A stretch of DNA of 64,000 nucleotides from Rhizobium herbae (GTDB lineage Bacteria; Pseudomonadota; Alphaproteobacteria; Rhizobiales; Rhizobiaceae). Below are positions 10,101 through 18,680 of this stretch, in pieces. The DNA lies in NCBI RefSeq assembly GCF_019511375.1, contig NZ_JAEUAO010000003.1:1-64000 (forward strand). The letters run 5' to 3'. The translations under genes and the position numbers were made by a program. The notes beneath the pieces were generated by a model that was not told the DNA's origin, did no database searches, and was given only the letters and a program-made list of their open reading frames with translations. Within the stretch, counting starts at the first letter, position 1; the number at the start of each line of letters is the position of its first letter.

Positions 10101-10326
10101 GGCTGAGCGAGGCGAGATTGTCCTCGATCTTACGGGCGACTTCGGTCTCCAGTTGCGATGGAGCAGCACCCTCCAGCGTTGCGGTGATCTTGATCGTCGG
10201 CAGATCCATATCAGGAAAATTCTGCACCCCGAGCCGATCAAAGGCGAGAAGGCCGCCCGCCGTCAGAAGGACAAACAGCAGAATGGATGGAACGGGATTA
10301 CGGATTGACCAGGCGGAGAAGTTCAT
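7186..10326 (-). CDS. RND-family efflux pump, inner-membrane transporter
   Basis: A complete HAE1/AcrB-type hydrophobe-amphiphile exporter (1046 residues, typical length). TM1 begins at the N-terminus (SIRNPVPSILLFVLLTAGG), the proton relay in TM4 is present as VVGILVDDAIVEVENI, and the second half repeats the topology (ALPLSLGGALVPLII, MGIVTKNSILLVEY). It would drive export of drugs, solvents or similar compounds together with the adaptor and outer-membrane channel encoded just upstream. Its start codon overlaps the adaptor stop (ATGA, 10323-10326), showing translational coupling. The substrate cannot be deduced. It is cargo of the Tn3-family element. Confidence 0.95.
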   Translation of the reverse strand: MNFSAWSIRNPVPSILLFVLLTAGGLLAFDRLGVQNFPDMDLPTIKITATLEGAAPSQLETEVARKIEDNLASLSLLDHITTTITDGSVSISVSFELEKNGEAALNEVRNAVDSTTDLPSQMESPSVTKVTVQDSPLLTYAVRSTRLDETELSWFVDNDMTKALLSASGVGEVSRVGGIDREIHVDLNPQIMGSLGITAATVSSRLKSVQADTSGGRGEIGGNKQTIRTLGAVASVEELKALAIPLPSGKLVRLDEIGTVTDSFSDRSSLAYLDGEPVIGVQVKRSKGFSDTGVAADVKVAMQKFAAANPDVEIVEAYSTVGPIIENYDGSMHMLYEGAILAVVVVWLFLRDWRATFLSAVALPLSIIPTFLAMYLADFSLNTFTLLALSLVVGILVDDAIVEVENIARHLNMGKSPMDAALEAADEIGLAVIATTFTLVAVFLPTAFMGGIPGIAFRQFGVTAAVAVLASLLVARLLTPMMAAYMMKANPVEEKDGRIMRAYMALMKACLRHRKLTILAVCVFLGLSLSAIPLLKSGFLPASDDAQTKVTLTLQPGSTIEQTDATTRQAADIIAKLPDVTRVFSAVGSASSGRGQDASTTSDVTSATLVVNLTPIGDRDRKQSEIENDIRQALALLPGTRVEVGSGGNGTTLQITLASDDAAALDRAGSALEEQLRTLQGIGAVTSSASLQAPEVQIVPDFIRAAALGVTSDAISEAVRVATNGDYSSSMSKLNLPQRQISIRVRLDPRNRVTLDDIASLRVSGTNGNVDLGSIADIRIGGSPSEIDRIDRSRNITLSVELNGRILGDVNREAQALPALKNLPQGVRLVEQGELQRSSELFASFGIAMAIGVFCIYAVLVLLFHDFLQPLTILMALPLSLGGALVPLIITDTSFSMPAVIGLLMLMGIVTKNSILLVEYAIMSRRGGMARFDALVDACHKRARPIIMTTLAMGCGMLPVALSLTGGDGSFRQPMAIVVIGGLLTSTFLSLLVIPVIFTFVDDFLVLLKRLVRRHRDEANEMFEKGYVKDDGDGREAVLTLIDRRR

Positions 10327-11399
10327 TGCGCGTCTCCTTCAACCCTCACCAGGGCGTTGTCGGAGAGGAATGCTCCACCGGATTTCACGACCTCGGCCGA
10401 TTGGTCTATGCCTGAGAGTATTTCCACCTCGCCGCCGTCGCGGCGGCCCGTCTCGACACGAATGCGTGTGGCGCGCCGATCCTTATTGACAGTGAAGAGG
10501 TAGTTGAGGCCGTCACGAAACACGAGCGCCGTCTCAGGCACCGTGAGCGCAGCCGTCGTTTGAAGCTCGATCTGTCCTGTCACGTAGATGCCGACCGGAG
10601 GATGATCATCCGCCGGCAACGCGACATAGACGATCGCGCGCCCGGTATCGCTGCTCACCGTCGGTCCGACCAGCCTGACCGTTCCTTCGACGCGCCTGTC
10701 ACCGGGGCCAGGTCCGAAGATCGCAGCACCAAGTCCCTCCTTGATACGAGGGAGATACCTTGCCGATACTTCAGCCTGCCATTCGACGCGCTGCTGCCGC
10801 ACCAGTCGGAAGAGCTCGGTGCCCGACGAAACCACGGCGCCGAGCTGGGCTGAGCGGGATGTGATCAGCCCATCATCGACCGCGACAATTTTCGTCTGTT
10901 CAAGCTTGATCTTCTGGCTTTCCAGCGCGGCTTCCTCCGATTCGAGAGTTGCCTTGGCTGTCTCCTCGGTCGTCAGTCGCTCGACGATACTCTGATCGGA
11001 AAGCGCGCCCGACCGGCGCAGTTGCCGCGCCCGGTCGGCGTCCGCCGCGGCATTCGACAGATTTGCCTTGGCGGTCTTGACCGCCGCCTCCTGCTTGTGA
11101 AGGTCAGCCAGCACGCTATCCTGTGAGAGCTGGACAAGCGTCTGCCCTTTTTTCACAACGGACCCGACATCGACCAGAACGTCGGTAATGCGAAGGCCGC
11201 TCGTTTCTGAGGCGATGATCGCCTCATGCCAGGGCTTCAGCCAGCCGCTTGTAGGCACTGACTCGGGCCATTGGCGTTCCGCCGGCTTCACGAGGGACAC
11301 GGTGAGAGCCGCCGCCTCTTCCTGGGCATGCGAAGGCTCGCCGGCAAAAGCAAGGGTCGCCCCGGCAAGGAGGGCAATAACAAAATGGGCTGACCGCAT
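10323..11399 (-). CDS. RND efflux periplasmic adaptor (membrane fusion protein)
   Basis: 358 residues from the ATG at 11397-11399, which overlaps the stop of the outer-membrane channel gene (ATGA); an upstream extension would run far into that gene and is rejected. A signal peptide is clear (VIALLAGATLAFAGEPSHAQ). Next come a lipoyl half-motif (ITDVLVDVGSVVKKGQTLVQL), a coiled-coil hairpin (about residues 90-180, rich in Ala, Glu and Lys), the second lipoyl half and beta-barrel regions. It bridges the RND pump and the outer-membrane channel in the periplasm. No N-terminal lipobox was seen. Confidence 0.93.
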   Translation of the reverse strand: MRSAHFVIALLAGATLAFAGEPSHAQEEAAALTVSLVKPAERQWPESVPTSGWLKPWHEAIIASETSGLRITDVLVDVGSVVKKGQTLVQLSQDSVLADLHKQEAAVKTAKANLSNAAADADRARQLRRSGALSDQSIVERLTTEETAKATLESEEAALESQKIKLEQTKIVAVDDGLITSRSAQLGAVVSSGTELFRLVRQQRVEWQAEVSARYLPRIKEGLGAAIFGPGPGDRRVEGTVRLVGPTVSSDTGRAIVYVALPADDHPPVGIYVTGQIELQTTAALTVPETALVFRDGLNYLFTVNKDRRATRIRVETGRRDGGEVEILSGIDQSAEVVKSGGAFLSDNALVRVEGDAQ

Positions 11400-12844
11400 C
11401 AGAGTGAGTTTCCTTGTGACTTTGTCCGGCGCTGTGACGGTAACGCGGAGGTGGCGTCCCAGCCGCCTCCCACGGCCTTGTAGAGCGCGATCCAATAGCG
11501 GACGGCGTCGCGCCGCGTTTCGATAAGCGTGATCTCCGCCGACTGCGCCGAGCGCCGGGCTTCTTCCCGGTCGAGGAGGCTGACGCCGCCCGCTCTCCAG
11601 TTTGAATCGACCGAATTGAAGTAGGTCCTGTAGTTGCGGGCTGCGCTGCTCGCGTCGCCGATCCGCCTGCGGGTGCTGTCGATTCTCACGAGAGCCGTCT
11701 CGACCTCCGCGATTGCGCTCAGAACGCCGGATTTGTAGCTGGCGACCGCTGTGTCGTAATCGGCTATCGCACTCCTGACGGCGGCGCGGCGCGATCCGCC
11801 ATCAAGAAGCGGAATCGATAGGGCCGGCCCGAAGGACCAGGGCAACGAATCGCCCGTCAGCGTCGAACTGCTGATCGTCACCGAACCACCGAGGCTCAGG
11901 CTGGGATAGAGGTCGGCTTTCGCTGCACCGATATCGGCGATGGATGCGGCAAGCTCCAGTTCGAGCGCGCTGATATCCGGGCGTTGCCGCAGCACATCGG
12001 CGGGCACTGCGTTGATCAGGAAGCTCTTCGGCGTCGGAATGCCAGTCTTGCCTTTGGCCATGATCTCGCGGACCCGTGTCTCGTCACTGCCGGTAACCTG
12101 AGCCAGGGATTTGACCAGGACTTCGCATTCGGCGCGCTGTGCCGTCAGAGTTGACGAGGATGTGGCCGCGCTTGCCCGCACGAGCGCCAGATCCGCGGTC
12201 GATGTGAAGCCGGATGTCGCAGCCGCTTCGGTCGCGCGCATTGTTTGCCGCTGCGAGGCAAGCTCCATGCTGTATACATTCTCAAGCTGGCGGCAGGCAC
12301 GATATTGCACGTAGTAATCAGCCACCTCGGCCGCGAGAGAGATTCGCGCTTCATGCCAGTTCGCGATCTGCTCATGGACCCGAAGATGAGCCGCTTCGCT
12401 CTTTTGCCGCGTCTTGCCGAACAGATCGATCTCCCACGAGGCATCGAGGCTGCCGCTGGAGATCGTCGAGGCGGCAACGCGGTTGATCGCATCACCATCG
12501 GTACTCGAGCGCGTGACGGAGCCCGAACCGTCCAACCCCGGAAACAGGCTCGACCGTGCCGAAGCCAGCGTCGCGCGCGCCTTGTCGATGTCAGCGGCGG
12601 CCGAGGCGAGACTAGGGTTCTCCTCCTGCGCGTAGCCGATGAGAGAGGTGAGCGACGGGTCGTTGAATGTCGACCACCAGGTCGCCAGGTCGGATGTCCG
12701 CCCAGCGTGTGGCAACGTCGCGTGCCAGACATTGGCTACCTGCACACCCGCCGTTCCAAGTTCGGCGAAACTGGCGCAACCCGTAAGAACAAGACAAGCA
12801 ACGACGGTACTGTAACTCAATATATTGCGATGCGCCGCCGCCAT
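11399..12844 (-). CDS. Outer-membrane efflux channel lipoprotein (TolC/NodT family)
   Basis: 481 residues from the ATG at 12842-12844, preceded by an AAAGGG ribosome site. A lipoprotein signal ends in LVLTGCASF (lipobox). The body carries the duplicated TolC-type helical barrel (DPSLTSLIGYAQEENPSLASA; RQRPDISALELELAASIADIGAAKADLYPSL is the hallmark of the second repeat). It forms the outer-membrane exit duct of the RND pump. It is the first gene of the three-gene operon and is transcribed divergently from the response-regulator gene. Confidence 0.94.
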   Translation of the reverse strand: MAAAHRNILSYSTVVACLVLTGCASFAELGTAGVQVANVWHATLPHAGRTSDLATWWSTFNDPSLTSLIGYAQEENPSLASAAADIDKARATLASARSSLFPGLDGSGSVTRSSTDGDAINRVAASTISSGSLDASWEIDLFGKTRQKSEAAHLRVHEQIANWHEARISLAAEVADYYVQYRACRQLENVYSMELASQRQTMRATEAAATSGFTSTADLALVRASAATSSSTLTAQRAECEVLVKSLAQVTGSDETRVREIMAKGKTGIPTPKSFLINAVPADVLRQRPDISALELELAASIADIGAAKADLYPSLSLGGSVTISSSTLTGDSLPWSFGPALSIPLLDGGSRRAAVRSAIADYDTAVASYKSGVLSAIAEVETALVRIDSTRRRIGDASSAARNYRTYFNSVDSNWRAGGVSLLDREEARRSAQSAEITLIETRRDAVRYWIALYKAVGGGWDATSALPSQRRTKSQGNSL

Positions 12845-12906
12845 CACAGCCCTTTACGAAACACGATCTCTGTTCGACGCATCTACAGGATCGAATGTAA
12901 AGTGCC

Positions 12907-12933
12907 GTTAAGAGTGTGTTAAGATAGGTAAAA
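12907..12933. promoter_or_regulatory. Tandem CpxR/OmpR-type operator between efflux operon and two-component system
   Basis: GTTAAGA occurs at 12907-12913 and again at 12918-12924, 11 bp apart, followed by GGTAAAA at 12927-12933. Direct repeats with one-helical-turn spacing are the standard target of OmpR/PhoB-family regulators, and the CpxR consensus is a spaced GTAAA pair. The site sits in the 150-bp gap between the efflux operon and the cognate-looking regulator gene, so it could control both. Confidence 0.6.
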
Positions 12934-12995
12934 TCCGGTGCTTGGGCGGGGCTTAGCCTGTATGTGTGCCCGGCACGGACAATGGGCACGGTGAT

Positions 12996-13679
12996 ATGGA
13001 GAAAGTTCTTTTGATCGATGATGACGAGGAGCTCACGACGCTCCTCGCAGAATACCTTGTCGAGGAGGGCTTCGATGTATCGACTGCACACGACGGACGC
13101 GCCGCCATCGGGAAAGCGACATCGGGTTCTGTCGATATTGTCGTGCTCGACATCATGATGCCGCACATGAACGGGATCGAATTGCTTCAGCGTATCAGGC
13201 GACAGAGCGCTGTCCCTGTCCTGATGCTCACCGCCAAGGGCGACGACGTCGATCGCATAGCCGGGCTTAACCTTGGCGCCGACGATTATGTGCCGAAACC
13301 GTGTTCGCCCGGCGAGCTTGCTGCGCGGCTGCGCGCAATCCTTCGACGCGCGGGTCGTTACGCTCCTGCTCCCGAAATACTCCGGGCCGGTGACCTTGTT
13401 CTGTATCTCGCAAGTAGAGTCGCCGAGTGGCGGGGCAAGCCGCTCGATCTAACCGGAACTGAGTTCAGCCTGCTCGAGGTCCTTGCGCGCAATGCCGGCC
13501 AGCTCGTGCCGAAGCAGGACATCTCAAAACGAGCCTTCGGCAGAGCACTGACACCCTTCGATCGACGCATCGACGTTCACATTAGCAGCGTCCGACAAAA
13601 GCTTGGAGCAAGAGAGGACGGCCAATCCTGGATTCAGTCGGTGCGTGGCCAAGGCTACCAACTTCTACAGAACCATTAA
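12996..13679 (+). CDS. OmpR/CpxR-family response regulator
   Basis: 227 residues from the ATG at 12996; a GTG at 12966 would add ten residues before the canonical start MEKVLLIDDDEEL. The receiver domain has the acidic triad, phospho-acceptor Asp52 (VVLDIMMP), the LTAKG switch and Lys101. The C-terminal domain is a winged helix (FDRRIDVHISSVRQKLG, SVRGQGYQLL). CpxR is the closest type by feel. The stop overlaps the kinase start by one base (TAATG). It most likely activates the divergent efflux operon. Confidence 0.93.
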   Translation: MEKVLLIDDDEELTTLLAEYLVEEGFDVSTAHDGRAAIGKATSGSVDIVVLDIMMPHMNGIELLQRIRRQSAVPVLMLTAKGDDVDRIAGLNLGADDYVPKPCSPGELAARLRAILRRAGRYAPAPEILRAGDLVLYLASRVAEWRGKPLDLTGTEFSLLEVLARNAGQLVPKQDISKRAFGRALTPFDRRIDVHISSVRQKLGAREDGQSWIQSVRGQGYQLLQNH

Positions 13680-14953
13680 TGCAGCGGCTGTTCTGGAAGT
13701 TTTTCGCTATCATTTGGCTAACCGTGGCGGGTTCGATCGCCGCGCTGTTCGCGGTTACGACCGTCTTTAAGATCGTGCCGTTCTCTCAAGAAATTCAACG
13801 GGGACAAGAGACGTTTGCGCTTGACGTTGCGTCGCAGCTCCTGGCGAGCGACGGCAAAGAGGCGGCGATTGCCTTCGCGACCGAAGCAGCCAAAGCTCCG
13901 GAGCAAGTCAACCTCTCTTTCTCACGGATCGAACCTCCCAGCGGCTGTTCCGCGGAGGCAAACGGCAGCGCACGAACCGTCCAAAGTGGTGACGGCTGCT
14001 ATCGCATCACTGTTCACCCCCAGGCAACCGGCCTTGTGACGTACACGTGGACAAGGCTAGCACCCTGGCTCTCTGCATTGGTGGCTGCGGCGGTCGCGGC
14101 CTACTGCCTCGCCCGGTACCTGATCCGACCCGTTGCTCATCTGCGCAGCGGGCTCAGCGCACTTGCCAGCGGCCACTTTGACATACGAATTAGTGACAGA
14201 ATTGACGGTCGCAAAGATGAGGTTGCCGAGCTCGCCCATGACTTCGACACGACTGCGGAGCGTTTGGAGCAATTCCATAGGACCCAGCAACGGCTATTCC
14301 ACGACGTGTCGCACGAGCTGCGCTCGCCTTTGTCACGCCTTCAGGCAGCGATTGGCGTGCTGCAACAGAATCCGGCCAAGCTTGCTATCACGATGGATCG
14401 CATGGCTCGCGAGGTCGAACGCATTGATGGACTGGTAGGTGAGATACTCATGCTCGCACGGTTGACGGATCGATCGAGTGACGCGCTCGAAGTGCAGACC
14501 CTCGACATCATCGATCTCCTGAATGACATCGTCGCTGACGCAGCTTTTGAAGCACAGGCTCGCGGCATTCGCGTGCACTACGAGGGAGTTCAGACATTTG
14601 TCGCCGAAGTCAACGGAGAGCTGATCTATCGCGCATTGGAGAACGTCATTCGCAATGCTGTGAAATATACGACCGATTCCTCCGAAGTTCTCGTCCGCGC
14701 CGGCACGGAGGCCGACACACTATACGTCCTTGTCGCTGACGAAGGACCGGGAGTGCCGACTTCCGACCTCTCCAAGATCTTTCAGCCGTTTTCGCGCGGC
14801 GAGGAAGGTGTTGCCCTTGGCGGATATGGCCTTGGCCTCGCAATCACCAAGAAGGCCGTCGAGCGGCATGGTGGACGCGTCACCGCCGCCATCGCCGACA
14901 CCGGGGGCCTCGCCGTCAAACTAGAAATTCCGAGATCGATCAGCGGAACGTAG
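13679..14953 (+). CDS. CpxA-like sensor histidine kinase
   Basis: 424 residues. TM1 is near residues 8-30 (FFAIIWLTVAGSIAALFAV), a short periplasmic sensor of about 100 residues with two cysteines follows, and TM2 is near 128-147. A HAMP domain comes next, then the H box with phospho-acceptor His212 (FHDVSHELRSPLSRLQ), N box (RALENVIRNAVKYT), and G boxes (DEGPGVP, GYGLGLAI). It senses an envelope signal and phosphorylates the response regulator encoded immediately upstream. The signal is unknown; envelope stress or an efflux substrate is an inference from context. Confidence 0.94.
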   Translation: MQRLFWKFFAIIWLTVAGSIAALFAVTTVFKIVPFSQEIQRGQETFALDVASQLLASDGKEAAIAFATEAAKAPEQVNLSFSRIEPPSGCSAEANGSARTVQSGDGCYRITVHPQATGLVTYTWTRLAPWLSALVAAAVAAYCLARYLIRPVAHLRSGLSALASGHFDIRISDRIDGRKDEVAELAHDFDTTAERLEQFHRTQQRLFHDVSHELRSPLSRLQAAIGVLQQNPAKLAITMDRMAREVERIDGLVGEILMLARLTDRSSDALEVQTLDIIDLLNDIVADAAFEAQARGIRVHYEGVQTFVAEVNGELIYRALENVIRNAVKYTTDSSEVLVRAGTEADTLYVLVADEGPGVPTSDLSKIFQPFSRGEEGVALGGYGLGLAITKKAVERHGGRVTAAIADTGGLAVKLEIPRSISGT

Positions 14954-15551
14954 CCTTGCAGTCACGGGGAATTGTCCGTGATCGAAAGCCGCACTCGGCG
15001 GCTGTGAATGCAAAACAACGTGGGTGGACGTCTGACGCGAAGCCCGACGCAGCGGCGCGAAATGTATGATGCTGCCGCCGGCAGATTAGATTTGACGGCT
15101 CGATTCTCGCGGGTGAGTGGGAGCAGAAAATCTCCACCAGCTCGGCGAGTTGTGCAATCGCATGGCCTTCCAGCCTCAAGTTCCCTTAGCTGTATGATTG
15201 TAAACATTCCCATGGAGCCCCTGGCTGGCACTCGAGCTTGCCGAAAATGGGGATAGCCTTCGTCGAGATCGGCGACGGCGTAGCACCGCGGCAGGCCCCT
15301 TATGCGTTTTACGAGGGGAGAGTTGCAGGCATGAACCTGTAACGGCGTCGTTCAAAGCGCCTCGTGCAACCTTCAGCGCGTGCACTCGCTGATGTGCCAA
15401 GGTCCATTTCCTCATTGTATTACTGTACAATAACGAATGTGTACGTGCATTATACAATTTCATTGACTCAGCCGCCGGGCTGTGCGACCTTCCTGCCGTC
15501 AACGGAAATCCTTGCGGACGACCGTCACGGAATTTCAGGAGGGAGGTTTCG
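14954..15551. other. Intergenic region between the two cargo modules
   Basis: No gene is recognised in about 600 bases. It contains an imperfect inverted repeat (ATTGTATTA at 15414-15422 and TTATACAAT at 15450-15458) within an AT-rich patch about 95-140 bases before the GntR gene. That is a plausible operator and promoter for the catabolic operon, since GntR/FCD regulators bind AT-rich palindromes near their own gene. A strong ribosome site (AGGAGGGAGG) precedes the GntR gene. Confidence 0.45.
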
Positions 15552-16262
15552 GTGAAAAGCGGAAAGAACGGCCTCTACGACGATCTCAAGCGTCAGATTC
15601 TGACGATGGAACTGGACCCGGACCAGGACCTGGACGAGGTCAGCCTGGGCGAGCGGTACGGTCTCTCCCGCACGCCGGTCCGGGAGATTTTCCGGCGGCT
15701 GGAGGGGGAGGGCTACATCGACATCCGCGCCAACCGCGGCGCCCGCGTCATCCCCATGAACCACCAGACGCTCAGGCACTTCTTTCTGGTCGCGCCGATG
15801 ATCTACGCGGCGATCGGCCGCCTCGCCGTCCAGAATTTCAAGCCGAAGCAGCTCGGCGAGCTCAAGGACACGCAGGAACGGTTCCGCGCGGCAAGCATGA
15901 CCGGCGACCCCCTGGCGATGGTGCTCGAGAACAATCGCTTTCACGAGATCATCGGCGAGATGTCGGGTAACGCCTACCTGCAGCCGAGCCTTGGCCGCCT
16001 GCTGATCGACCACGCGCGGATCGGCCACACGTTCTTCCGGCCACGGAACGACGACATGCGACACCGCCTGCAGGTTGCCGTGGAGCATCACGACGGCTTC
16101 ATCGCCGCGATCGCTGCGCACGACGAGGACACCGTCGTCGATCTCGTTTTCGAGCATTGGGAATTGTCGCGCGAGAACATGGAGATGTTCATCGCACCGC
16201 AGGGAATGAAGGCGGATGCACTCGTCGAGGTGCCCGCCGCATCGATGGAGAAATCGTCTTGA
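15552..16262 (+). CDS. GntR-family regulator, FCD subgroup
   Basis: 236 residues from a GTG with a very strong ribosome site. The N-terminal winged helix reads LYDDLKRQILTMELDPDQDLDEVSLGERYGLSRTPVREIFRRL (only its outline matters: the SRTPVREIF recognition helix is diagnostic). The C-terminal FCD domain carries metal-ligand candidates (ENNRFHEIIG, VEHHDGFIAAI). FCD regulators usually repress sugar-acid or amino-acid catabolic operons until a ligand binds. The gene overlaps the lyase gene, so it is the first gene of the operon and probably autoregulated. Confidence 0.92.
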   Translation: MKSGKNGLYDDLKRQILTMELDPDQDLDEVSLGERYGLSRTPVREIFRRLEGEGYIDIRANRGARVIPMNHQTLRHFFLVAPMIYAAIGRLAVQNFKPKQLGELKDTQERFRAASMTGDPLAMVLENNRFHEIIGEMSGNAYLQPSLGRLLIDHARIGHTFFRPRNDDMRHRLQVAVEHHDGFIAAIAAHDEDTVVDLVFEHWELSRENMEMFIAPQGMKADALVEVPAASMEKSS

Positions 16263-17170
16263 AATTCGAAGGCATCTATACCCCGGCGGTCACGCCGCAC
16301 GCAGCCGACGGCAAGATCGACAAGAAGGCGTTCGCCGCCGTCCTCGAATCGCTGATCGAGGCGAAGGTGCACGGCATCATCGTCGGCGGCTCGACCGGCG
16401 AATACTATGCTCAGTCGGCGCAGGAACGCTTCGAGCTCGCCGCCCATGCCAGGGACGTGATCGGCAACCGGTTGCCGCTCGTCGTCGGCACCGGCGCCAC
16501 GCGGACGGAAGATTCGGTCGAATACGCCAAGGCCGCGAAGGAAATCGGTGCCGACGCCATCCTCGTCTCGTCGCCGCCCTATGCGCTGCCGACGGAGCGC
16601 GAGAACGCGGTGCATGCGCTCACCATCGACCGCGCCGCCAACCTGCCGATCATGCTCTACAACTATCCCGCGCGCATGGGCGTGATGATGGGAAACGAGT
16701 ATTTCTCCCGCGTCGGCAAGTCGAAGAACGTCGTGGCGATCAAGGAGAGCTCCGGCGACATGGGCAATCTGCACCTGCTCGCCCGCAAGTTCCCGCATAT
16801 TTCGCTCTCCTGCGGCTGGGACGACCAGGCGCTCGAATTCTTCGCATGGGGGGCGAGAAGCTGGGTCTGTGCCGGCTCCAACTTCCTGCCGCGCGAACAC
16901 GTGGCGCTCTACGAGGCCTGCGTCATTGAGAAGAACTTCGACAAGGGCCGCCAGATCATGACGGCGATGCTGCCGCTGATGGATTTCCTCGAGACCGGCA
17001 AGTTCGTCCAGTCGATCAAGCACGGCTGCGAGATCATCGGTCTGAAGGCCGGTCCGGTCCGGGCGCCGCTGCGCCCCCTCAATTCCGACGAAAAACGAAC
17101 GCTGCAGACTGTCGTCGCCACCCTGAAGCGCACGGTCGCCCAGATCACCTCGGGAGCCAACTATGCATGA
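16259..17170 (+). CDS. DHDPS/NAL-family lyase, probably in hydroxyproline-type catabolism
   Basis: 303 residues. The TTG at 16259 is chosen because it overlaps the upstream stop (TTGA), has GGAG ten bases before it, and gives the canonical start MKFEGIYTPAVTPHAADG. Family features are GGSTGEYY (pyruvate-carboxylate loop), YNYPARMG (catalytic Tyr) and the Schiff-base Lys162 in VVAIKESSGD. The family includes dihydrodipicolinate synthase, N-acetylneuraminate lyase and the HypD-type 1-pyrroline-4-hydroxy-2-carboxylate deaminase. With an aldehyde dehydrogenase, an FAD oxidase and a proline-racemase relative next to it, the HypD-type role (forming 2-oxoglutarate semialdehyde) is most plausible, but is not shown by the sequence. 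Confidence 0.85.
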   Translation: MKFEGIYTPAVTPHAADGKIDKKAFAAVLESLIEAKVHGIIVGGSTGEYYAQSAQERFELAAHARDVIGNRLPLVVGTGATRTEDSVEYAKAAKEIGADAILVSSPPYALPTERENAVHALTIDRAANLPIMLYNYPARMGVMMGNEYFSRVGKSKNVVAIKESSGDMGNLHLLARKFPHISLSCGWDDQALEFFAWGARSWVCAGSNFLPREHVALYEACVIEKNFDKGRQIMTAMLPLMDFLETGKFVQSIKHGCEIIGLKAGPVRAPLRPLNSDEKRTLQTVVATLKRTVAQITSGANYA

Positions 17171-18680
17171 ACCCTTGACCGCCGCCGAATACAAGGCGAT
17201 CGCCGCCAACCTTGAGCTTCCCACCAACGCCTTCATCGACGGTGCCTTCCGGCCGGCGAAGTCGGGCAAGACCTTCACGACGACCAACCCCGCCACCGGC
17301 GAGGTCCTGGCCGAGATTGCGGCGTGCGACGCCAGCGACGTCGATTACGCGGTCGCCAAGGCCAGGGACGCCTTCGAGGACGGCCGCTGGCGTCTGCAGT
17401 CCCCCGCCGACCGCAAGGCGACGCTCCTCAAGCTCGCCAAGCTCCTGGAACGCAACCGCCATGAACTCGCTGTCATGGAAAGTCTCGACAGCGGCAAGCC
17501 GGTGCGCGAATGCCAGACCGTCGACGTGCCGGACACGATCCACACGATCCGCTGGCATGCCGAGCTGATCGACAAGCTCTACGACAACACCAACAATGTC
17601 GGGGCGAATGCGCTGGCCATGGTCGTCCGCGAACCGGTTGGCGTCGTCGGCTGCGTGTTGCCGTGGAATTTCCCGCTCCTGATGCTCGCCTGGAAGATCG
17701 GCCCGGCGCTCGCCGCCGGCTGCTCCGTGATCGTCAAGCCGGCCCAGGAAACGACGCTGACGACGCTGCGTGTCGCCGAACTGGCGCATGAGGCCGGCAT
17801 TCCGGCCGGCGTCTTCAACGTCGTCACCGGCAGCGGCAGGGACGTCGGCGAGCCGATCGGCCTGCACATGGATGTCGACATGGTGGCGTTCACCGGCTCG
17901 ACGCCGACCGGCCGGCGTTTCCTGCGTTATGCCGCCGATTCCAATCTGAAGAAGGTTGTTCTCGAATGCGGCGGCAAGAACCCGGCTGTGGTGCTCGAGG
18001 ACGCCGAAGACCTGGACCTCGTCGCCGAACAGGTGGTCAACGGCGCCTTCTGGAACATGGGCGAGAACTGCTCGGCGACCTCGCGGCTGATCGTCCAGGC
18101 TAGTATCAAGGACGAGCTGCTGAGCCGAATCGGCGCCTATATGCGCGAGTGGAAGACCGGCGACCCGCTCGACCCGGAAAACCGCCTCGGCGCGCTGGTC
18201 AGCAAGAACCATTTCGACAAGGTGAAATCCTTCCTCGATGATGTGAAGAGCGAGGAGCTCCCGGTCGCCTTCGGCGGCGAGACACTGAAGGGTGCCTACA
18301 TCGAGCCGACGGTCGTCGACGGCGTCACGCCGGCGAGCCGCCTGTTCAAGGAGGAGGTCTTCGGGCCGATCCTGTCGGTGACGACCTTCGAGAACCTCGA
18401 CGAAGCCCTGGCGCTCGCCAACGACACCAATTACGGCCTGACGGCGTCGGTCTACACGGGAAGCCTGCGCAAGGCGATCAAGCTGTCGCGCGAGATCCGG
18501 GCCGGCCTCGTCACCGTCAACTGCTTCGGCGAAGGCGACGCCACGACGCCGTTCGGCGGCTACAAGGAATCCGGCTTCGGCGGCCGCGACAAGTCGATCT
18601 TCGCGCACGACAACTACTGCGAACTCAAGACGATCTGGATCGACGTTTCCGATCGTTCGGTGGACGAGACGATCCGATGA
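17163..18680 (+). CDS. NAD(P)-dependent aldehyde dehydrogenase
   Basis: 505 residues, usual size. It contains the nucleotide-binding segment (GCVLPWNFPLLMLAWKIGPAL), FTGSTPTGR, the general-base region LECGGKNP, catalytic Cys303 in NMGENCSATSR and the FGPILSV motif. It resembles PuuC-type gamma-aminobutyraldehyde dehydrogenases. In this operon it may oxidise 2-oxoglutarate semialdehyde to 2-oxoglutarate (HypH-type role) or an aminoaldehyde formed by the next gene product. It overlaps the lyase gene by 8 bases and the oxidase gene by 4. Confidence 0.92.
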   Translation: MHEPLTAAEYKAIAANLELPTNAFIDGAFRPAKSGKTFTTTNPATGEVLAEIAACDASDVDYAVAKARDAFEDGRWRLQSPADRKATLLKLAKLLERNRHELAVMESLDSGKPVRECQTVDVPDTIHTIRWHAELIDKLYDNTNNVGANALAMVVREPVGVVGCVLPWNFPLLMLAWKIGPALAAGCSVIVKPAQETTLTTLRVAELAHEAGIPAGVFNVVTGSGRDVGEPIGLHMDVDMVAFTGSTPTGRRFLRYAADSNLKKVVLECGGKNPAVVLEDAEDLDLVAEQVVNGAFWNMGENCSATSRLIVQASIKDELLSRIGAYMREWKTGDPLDPENRLGALVSKNHFDKVKSFLDDVKSEELPVAFGGETLKGAYIEPTVVDGVTPASRLFKEEVFGPILSVTTFENLDEALALANDTNYGLTASVYTGSLRKAIKLSREIRAGLVTVNCFGEGDATTPFGGYKESGFGGRDKSIFAHDNYCELKTIWIDVSDRSVDETIR

